A stretch of 64,000 bases of DNA from an uncultured cyanobacterium (lineage in GTDB: Bacteria; Cyanobacteriota; Cyanobacteriia; Cyanobacteriales; Nostocaceae), in assembly GCA_903903925.1 (NCBI GenBank), contig CAIVAU010000259.1, positions 62,001-126,000 of the forward strand, written 5' to 3'. The number at the start of each line of letters is the position of its first letter. Position 1 is the first letter of the stretch. The translations under genes and the position numbers were made by a program. The notes under the pieces were generated by a model. It was not told where the DNA came from. It ran no database searches and worked only from the letters and a program-made list of their open reading frames with translations. Positions 59,500-64,000 of this stretch are shown one piece after another.

Positions 59500-59911
59500 A
59501 CTTTTAACAGTAGCAACAGTTGGGCTTTTAACTGACTGATCTCCGTGTACAGGCGAAGTAAATGTGAAAAAAGTTACTGTGTAATCAGTAACTATTCAGA
59601 TACCTAAACACAAAGAGAAAGACAAGCGTGTGGTTCTCATTGAAAATTAGCCTACCATATTGAGATGTTGCTAATATAACTCTTGAAAATTAACGCGACG
59701 ATAGATTTCAGTCAGAGGAATTTCTACGTTTAAACTGTTCAATCAAATCGCGGATGTGATTTTCATAGCTGGTGCTAGAGGTACGACCCCATCTGTCAAA
59801 GCAAAAGGCAACACTAAATTTGAGAAAAATATTACTGCACAATAAATCAAAATACCTCTCCTCCGTATCCCATGTGATAAAATAAATATCACTTTAGAAT
59901 CGCTAATCCCA
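59500..59911. other. Accessory remains between two broken modules
   Basis: Holds the lost upstream part of the gene at 59272, the Uma2 tail copy at 59689-59738, and a readable minus-strand fragment ending DRWGRTSSTSYENHIRDLIE-QFKRRNSSD (about 59730-59830) with no start. It ends just before the A-rich antitoxin reading at 59912. Confidence 0.4.
59689..59738 (-). repeat. 50-bp copy of the Uma2 gene end
   Basis: 59689-59738 matches 60634-60683, the 3' end of the Uma2 gene, over 50 bp with 2 mismatches. It encodes LNVEIPLTEIYRR-type sequence. A relic of a second Uma2 copy or of a segmental duplication in the toxin-antitoxin zone. Confidence 0.85.
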
Positions 59912-60087
59912 TGACGACTAATAAGTTACCGAAAAAGAAAGATAAAAAACCTCAGATTTCCGAACATCCCCTGGCAAAGCTTGCTGGCAAATTTGAAGGG
60001 GAATTTTGGGAAAATACCCTTTTAGAAATTAAAAATTTGAGAGATATAGAAAAGCAAGAAGTTAACAAAAATTTAGACAACAAATAA
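59912..60087 (+). pseudogene. Frameshifted antitoxin of the VapC-like toxin
   Basis: From ATG 59912 the frame reads MTTNKLPKKKIKNLRFPNIP, but the frame shifted by one at about 59935-59941 reads KKPQISEHPLAKLAGKFEGE with FWENTLLEIKNLRDIEKQEV and ends at TAA 60085. The second frame has the HP-x-x-K-x-x-G-x-F pattern of antitoxins found ahead of PIN toxins, but no start codon follows its last stop (TAA at 59923). The start frame and the body frame are joined only by a one-base shift in an A-rich stretch (CGAAAAAGAAGATAAAAAAC). Either a frameshift mutation, a programmed slip, or a sequencing error. Confidence 0.6.
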
Positions 60088-60106
60088 TTTGTATATTTTT
60101 AGACAA

Positions 60107-60529
60107 GTGTACTTGCTAGATACCAGTATCGTTAGTAATTATCTTGACCGAAGACGTAATTTTCCTCAATTGGTAGAACAGATTTTAAGCACTCCACCCG
60201 AACAGATATTTATTAGTATCATTACAGTCGAGGAAATAATCCAGAGAGCTTTATCAAGCATTCAGAAAATGAGGCAAAAGTCATCTATCACAGATGCTTA
60301 CAGATATTTTGAAGAGCTATTTGCAGCATTACATTACTTTCAAATTTTGCCTTATACGAGTAAAGCAGAAGAAATTTATCAATCCCTATCTGCCAAAGTA
60401 AAACGTATTGGAACTCAGGATTGCCGCATTGCTGCTGTTGCTTGCTCAAAAGGATATATTTTAGTAACGCCAAATGTGGCTGATTTTGAAAAAATAGGAA
60501 CCGTTCAAATAGAAGACTGGACGCAGTGA
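60107..60529 (+). CDS. vapC: VapC-like PIN-domain toxin
   Basis: 140 residues from GTG 60107, V(M)YLLDTSIVSNYLDRRRNF; a TTG at 60089 would add six residues. PIN ribonuclease with acidic residues in LLDTSI, ITVEEIIQRAL and GTQDCRIAAVA; the fourth position is TPNVADF, close to the family TxNxxDF. It starts 19 bp after the end of the broken antitoxin reading and itself is complete. If the antitoxin is really lost the toxin should be inactive or its promoter weak. Confidence 0.85.
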   Translation: MYLLDTSIVSNYLDRRRNFPQLVEQILSTPPEQIFISIITVEEIIQRALSSIQKMRQKSSITDAYRYFEELFAALHYFQILPYTSKAEEIYQSLSAKVKRIGTQDCRIAAVACSKGYILVTPNVADFEKIGTVQIEDWTQ

Positions 60530-60627
60530 GATTTTGATTTCTAGGTAGACATTTATCATGCCAATCGAGAAGTTGAAATTTGGCAACGTCCATAAACTTT
60601 ATCGGGAGAGGATATTTTACCAAATTC

Positions 60628-61299
60628 TTAAAAATTAATGCGACGATAGATTTCAGTCAGAGGAATTTCTACATTTAAACTGTGCAGAACGATCGCCCGT
60701 TCTAGGTGAGAGTGAACTTGCCATAGCCAGCGGTCATTACTGTTACGATCAAGGTTGTGATACTGCTCAATGTAGGGTTCAGTTTGGCTGACAAGCAGAT
60801 ATTCACAAAAGCTGGCAAGAGAGCGATATTTTCTGAACTTTTCGCCTCGGTCATAGGCTTCGGTAGAGGGCGATAGAACTTCGACAATGAGTAAAGGATT
60901 GAGAATTTCATCATTGCGGCTGCCACTGAACTCTGGTGTGCCATTAACAACCATCACATCGGTATAAGTACCACACTGATATTCAGGAATCCAAACTCGC
61001 AAGTCGCTATTATACAAACGAAAATCGGTGTCTCTCAGCAAAAACCCCAAATAAATTAATAAGTTGCTAGCGATCATACTGTGGGCTTCTGAACCTCCCG
61101 ACATAGCAATAATCTCTCCGTTGCGGTATTCATGGCGTTCTGGATTGGCTTCTTCCATAGCCCGATACTCGTCTAATGTCAGGCGACCTGTTATTATATC
61201 TGGGGGACTGGTTTGAGCAAAGACCACAATCAAACCTCTTGAATAATTAACTGTGAACTCCTTCTCATGGTACAAGACGAGTGCCGACAGGGAATGCAA
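60628..61299 (-). CDS. Uma2-family (DUF820) endonuclease-like protein
   Basis: Up to 223 residues. PD-(D/E)XK nuclease-like fold of the Uma2 family, very abundant in cyanobacteria. Motifs: LTLDEYRAMEEANPERHEYR with NGEIIAMSGGSEAHSMIASN, the catalytic region YTDVMVVNGTPEF (Asp) and LLIVEVLSPSTEAYDRGEKF (E-x-K-like: EVLS...KFRKYR). The first 35 residues (MHSLSALVLYHEKEFTVNYS) are unlike relatives; the true start is likely nearer the PPDIITG segment. Its 3' end is duplicated at 59689. Function of the family is unproven; often linked to mobile DNA. Confidence 0.85.
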   Translation of the reverse strand: MHSLSALVLYHEKEFTVNYSRGLIVVFAQTSPPDIITGRLTLDEYRAMEEANPERHEYRNGEIIAMSGGSEAHSMIASNLLIYLGFLLRDTDFRLYNSDLRVWIPEYQCGTYTDVMVVNGTPEFSGSRNDEILNPLLIVEVLSPSTEAYDRGEKFRKYRSLASFCEYLLVSQTEPYIEQYHNLDRNSNDRWLWQVHSHLERAIVLHSLNVEIPLTEIYRRINF

Positions 61300-61317
61300 A
61301 TATCGTAAATTATGAGT

Positions 61318-61470
61318 AAGAATACAGGAGTCAGGAGTCAGAAGTCAGAATTTATCTTTCTTTTGGTATCTGTATTGGCGGCTCTTGAGACATCCTGTTA
61401 TCTCCCGATAGTTTAACAATTCTGACTCCTGTATTCTGACTCCTGTATTCTGACTCCTGTATTCTGACAA
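61318..61470. repeat. AGGAGTC / GACTCCT inverted heptamer region
   Basis: ATACAGGAGTCAGGAGTCAG (about 61323) and, reversed, repeated CTGACTCCTGTATTCTGACTCCTG units (about 61422-61465) flank a 70-bp spacer. The arms can pair. Lies immediately before the DUF4112 start. Confidence 0.8.
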
Positions 61471-61472
61471 TT

Positions 61473-61871
61473 ATGGACACCGTTAAACGCCTAGCTACTC
61501 TCAACCGAATTCGTAAACTTAGCGTGCTCATGGATACATCTATCGGTATTCCAGGAACACCCTTTCGCTTTGGACTAGACCCAATTATTGGTCTTCTTCC
61601 AGGTGGAGGTGATTTAATCAGTGCAGCTTTCTCGGCTTACATTATCTTTTTAGCTACCCGATTCGGCATACCACGTGAAGACTTAACCAAGATGATTTTC
61701 AACGTTGCTTTAGAAGCAGTCGTTGGCACAGTGCCTTTAGTAGGTGACTTATTTGACGCTTATTATAAGTCCAACATCCGCAATTTGGCAATCTTGGAAA
61801 AGCATTTAATGGCAGTTGAACCAGAACTCGAAAAAGTTGCTAATGAATTACTACAGGAGGTTAACCGATAA
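61473..61871 (+). CDS. DUF4112-domain protein
   Basis: 132 residues with one broad hydrophobic segment (ISAAFSAYIIFLATRFGIPR). Contains RLATLNRIRKLSVLMDTSIG, PFRFGLDPIIGLLPGGGDLI and VGTVPLVGDLFDAYYKSNIR-N, the DUF4112 signature with GLDPxxGLxPGxGD. Function unknown. The start ATG lies directly after the repeat. Converges with cupS. Confidence 0.82.
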   Translation: MDTVKRLATLNRIRKLSVLMDTSIGIPGTPFRFGLDPIIGLLPGGGDLISAAFSAYIIFLATRFGIPREDLTKMIFNVALEAVVGTVPLVGDLFDAYYKSNIRNLAILEKHLMAVEPELEKVANELLQEVNR

Positions 61872-61948
61872 AATAATTAGTTTGTAGTTGCGCTGTCTTC
61901 GCTCTTAGCAACTACAAACGTAGTGTAAGTGTTCATCGAAACATGATA

Positions 61949-62350
61949 TTAACCCATCAAAATCACCGTGTCAATCACATGGATGACACCGTTATCAGCC
62001 TCGATATCTGGTGCAATAACTGTAGCATTTTTCACCTCAAATCCATGACTCAGATCAATCCTGATTGCTGAACCTTCAACGGAGGTTAGGCAATTGAGTT
62101 TGGCGATATCAGCCGCCATTAATCTGCCTGGAACAACATGATAAGTCAATATTCTCGCTAATTGGGGAATATTCTGCACCAAAGTGTGTATCGTTCCTGG
62201 TGGTAACTTGGCAAACGCATCATCATTTGGTGCAAAAACAGTAAAAGGACCAGGGCTTTTGAGTGTGTCCACTAAACCAGCGGCTTGGACAGCTGTCACT
62301 AAAGTTTGGAAAGAACCAGCGCTCACTGCAATATCAACAATATCCGCCAT
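61949..62350 (-). CDS. cupS: CupS: fasciclin-domain subunit of NDH-1MS
   Basis: 133 residues from ATG 62350 (MADIVDIAVSAGSFQTLVTA), one FAS1 domain: PGPFTVFAPNDDAFAKLPPG, ARILTYHVVPGRLMAADIAK and DIEADNGVIHVIDTVIL. It has no signal peptide, unlike secreted fasciclins, and lies 15 bp downstream of cupA; this operon position identifies it as CupS, the small subunit of the inducible CO2-uptake NDH-1 complex. Confidence 0.87.
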   Translation of the reverse strand: MADIVDIAVSAGSFQTLVTAVQAAGLVDTLKSPGPFTVFAPNDDAFAKLPPGTIHTLVQNIPQLARILTYHVVPGRLMAADIAKLNCLTSVEGSAIRIDLSHGFEVKNATVIAPDIEADNGVIHVIDTVILMG

Positions 62351-62364
62351 GTATTTCACCTCGG

Positions 62365-63660
62365 TTACCTATAGTTTTGTGACTGCACATCCCGCAAGCG
62401 AGCTTCAGGACGTTTGAATCGGTCTATTTGGCTTTCAAAGAAAGCCCGATTCGCTTCCAGATGCTTCGGATTAGGATCATCTAACGGATAGAGAAGCGCA
62501 GTCCGTAACGCTTGAATCACCGCAGAAGTCACAACATACATCGAGCGTTGGAAACTGATACCGAGTTGGATCAGCATGTCATCTTCACCCCGACAGTGTT
62601 GATGATAGTAGTCCACGAGATACGTTGGCAAGAAGTGGAGCATATCCTGCATCAGGAGTGTCGGTGGAATGCCAGCCGTACCCACAGGAAACACATCGGC
62701 ATAGAGAATCCCATAGTGGAAGTCTTTTTGGTCATCAGGAACTTGCTTAGCCTGAGCATTGTAGGATTTTGTCCCTCGGAATGGAGCTGTGCGATAGAAA
62801 ACAGCTTCTACATAAGGTAACGCTGCTTCGTATAACCACATAAAACCACAGGATTTCGGGATAATTTCGTAGACTTCACCCCGAATGTGAAGATGGTGGT
62901 AAATCGGACGACCCGCCATAGCAAAGATGGCGTTGACAAGAAAATTCATTGCTTCGGGGACGCTTTTGATATCTCCAGCATCATAGCGATCGCTCATTTC
63001 AAAGAAAACCGGAGCCATCACCTCCCAGAACAATCCCAAGTTACTGTAGTAAGATAGTTGCCGAACTTGTTCGATAAACATTTCTGGGAACATCTGATAA
63101 AGTCCCAACATCACCGGATTACCTTTGAAGTAAGCCTTAATCGCCCGATCCGCGTTAGCTTTATATTCCTCAGTATCTAGATAAGGGTCAAATTTCCCCC
63201 CCATTCCTCTATGCCACAGCATAGCTCGCATACAAGCTTCAGCAAATTCCATATTGATCCGATCATGCCACAAGTGGTGCAACAACTTGGGCATTTTGAA
63301 GGTTTCACCCTTCTCCATAAATGCCAACAGTTCAGGATGAGCAGTGGCTTCACCACGCCACATCCGTAAATCTGCATCGTCTCCGGCGTAATGGTTATGC
63401 AGATCCAGATACTCTTTTGGCAAGAAGTACTTAAAAAAGGGAAACGGGTTCAAAAAGACACGCTCAGCAATGTAGAGTAAGTCACGCCAGTAGAAATCCA
63501 TTGGCACAGCATAAGCCTTGTAAATCCCGATGATTTGCATCAGATTTTCTGGGGTATCCGGTAGCATCGCGCCACCGGCTTCCAAGCGGTGAATCACTGG
63601 GGCAAATTCATGGCTTGAAGGGGGTAATTGAATTGATGGGGCGAGAATAGTTGCTGTCAT
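62365..63660 (-). CDS. cupA: CO2-hydration subunit CupA (ChpY)
   Basis: 431 residues, MTATILAPSIQLPPSSHEFA, with YIAERVFLNPFPFFKYFLPK, LLHHLWHDRINMEFAEACMR-AML and HYGILYADVFPVGTAGIPPT, as in the CupA/ChpY family. It makes the membrane-bound NDH-1 hydrate CO2 to bicarbonate in a redox-driven way under low CO2. It lies between ndhD3 (5 bp upstream) and cupS, the low-CO2-inducible ndhF3-ndhD3-cupA-cupS order, which separates it from the constitutive CupB. Start ATG preceded by GTGGGGAATGGGG, a heptamer-type repeat rather than a classic ribosome site. Confidence 0.93.
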   Translation of the reverse strand: MTATILAPSIQLPPSSHEFAPVIHRLEAGGAMLPDTPENLMQIIGIYKAYAVPMDFYWRDLLYIAERVFLNPFPFFKYFLPKEYLDLHNHYAGDDADLRMWRGEATAHPELLAFMEKGETFKMPKLLHHLWHDRINMEFAEACMRAMLWHRGMGGKFDPYLDTEEYKANADRAIKAYFKGNPVMLGLYQMFPEMFIEQVRQLSYYSNLGLFWEVMAPVFFEMSDRYDAGDIKSVPEAMNFLVNAIFAMAGRPIYHHLHIRGEVYEIIPKSCGFMWLYEAALPYVEAVFYRTAPFRGTKSYNAQAKQVPDDQKDFHYGILYADVFPVGTAGIPPTLLMQDMLHFLPTYLVDYYHQHCRGEDDMLIQLGISFQRSMYVVTSAVIQALRTALLYPLDDPNPKHLEANRAFFESQIDRFKRPEARLRDVQSQNYR

Positions 63661-63665
63661 AGTTA

Positions 63666-64000
63666 TTAGGGAGTGGGGAATGGGGAGTTGGGAGTGGGAA
63701 TTGTTGCAACCAATCCTGTCGTAGTTGGTTCACACCAGCGAACAAGCCAAGTGGGTTGTACTCCTAAGAAGAAGATTAAGGCTGCTAAGATGAGGGCTGG
63801 TATTTTCTCTGACCACAGGACTTTGGGATAGTACGCCAATTTGTTGTCGAGTCTGCCAAAACAGGTGCGATTCAGCAGGATAACAAAGTAAACTGCAGTT
63901 AAACCACTAGCCACAACACATAACAGTGTGGGTATAGGAAAGGCGGAGAAACTGCCCTGAAAAACAATAAATTCAGAGACAAATCCGATCATCCCAGGAA
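63666..64000 (-). CDS. ndhD3: NdhD3 subunit of NDH-1MS, 5' part outside window
   Basis: Minus-strand frame open from the window edge, about 110 residues ending at 63666: MIGFVSEFIVFQGSFSAFPI, SGLTAVYFVILLNRTCFGRL and VLWSEKIPALILAALIFFLG-VQPTWLVRW. These are the last helices of a proton-pumping NADH dehydrogenase subunit 4 (GFVSEF near the discontinuous helix). Together with cupA and cupS it is the NdhD3 paralogue. The last residues PTPNSPFPTP come from repeat-like DNA preceding cupA. Confidence 0.9.
   Translation of the reverse strand, partial: PGMIGFVSEFIVFQGSFSAFPIPTLLCVVASGLTAVYFVILLNRTCFGRLDNKLAYYPKVLWSEKIPALILAALIFFLGVQPTWLVRWCEPTTTGLVATIPTPNSPFPTP

Overview
The window comes from a cyanobacterium, most likely a filamentous, heterocyst-forming member of the Nostocales. 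Evidence seen directly: phycobilisome (apcF), photosystem II accessory (psbP-like, psb32, psb34), cytochrome b6f (petN), Rubisco activase, CP12 and NDH-1MS CO2-uptake genes; frequent GCGATCGC (HIP1) octamers; and many tandem heptanucleotide (STRR) arrays, one of them inside rnpB. That it forms heterocysts is an inference from these arrays and from the adjacent flv3-flv1 pair.

Layout. 1-6.0 kb: partial glnA with an NtcA box, apcF, tlyA, a GTPase whose C-terminus runs into an STRR array, and a glycosyltransferase. 6.5-11.0 kb: a two-gene acyl-transfer operon (MBOAT plus a large SGNH/DUF1574-like protein with a four-fold repeated cytosolic module). 11.3-21.8 kb: ppc, small conserved proteins, then the minus-strand block rpmH-rnpA-PH-yidC-jag-yceD with psbP and maf (ribosome, RNase P and membrane insertion), and a DUF2808 protein. 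21.8-27.9 kb: a pntB relic, two adjacent two-domain proteins resembling the LecA (PA-IL) lectin, petN with two unrecognised small membrane proteins nearby, and rca. 28-33.6 kb: a TPR protein, a subtilase, then a GC-rich cdh gene of apparently foreign origin lying between a 63-bp copy of hflX sequence and an hflX gene that has lost its normal ATG. 33.7-44.6 kb: corA, rnpB, rnc, an oxidoreductase, a hybrid histidine-kinase-type sensor without a receiver domain, FemAB-like, DUF4346, psb32 and PhnD-like genes.

44.7-45.8 kb is a small graveyard: the start of a helicase-like gene, a HicB-like antitoxin, an antitoxin with a gutted PIN toxin, and the tail of a DUF499-like ATPase. 45.8-56 kb is housekeeping and redox: TTC38-like, guaA, small conserved proteins, cp12, a PsiE-like gene, flv1/flv3 and psb34. 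56.2-61.3 kb is a second accessory zone holding mazEF, RHH, DUF433/DUF5615, vapBC-like and Uma2 genes, several of them broken. 61.5-64 kb ends with DUF4112 and the minus-strand ndhD3-cupA-cupS operon for inducible CO2 uptake.

Common themes are carbon fixation (ppc, rca, cp12, cupA/cupS), electron-transfer safety valves (flv3/flv1) and nitrogen assimilation (glnA). No tRNA genes, CRISPR arrays or intact transposases were seen. All family assignments are from reading the translated sequence; no database search was run.
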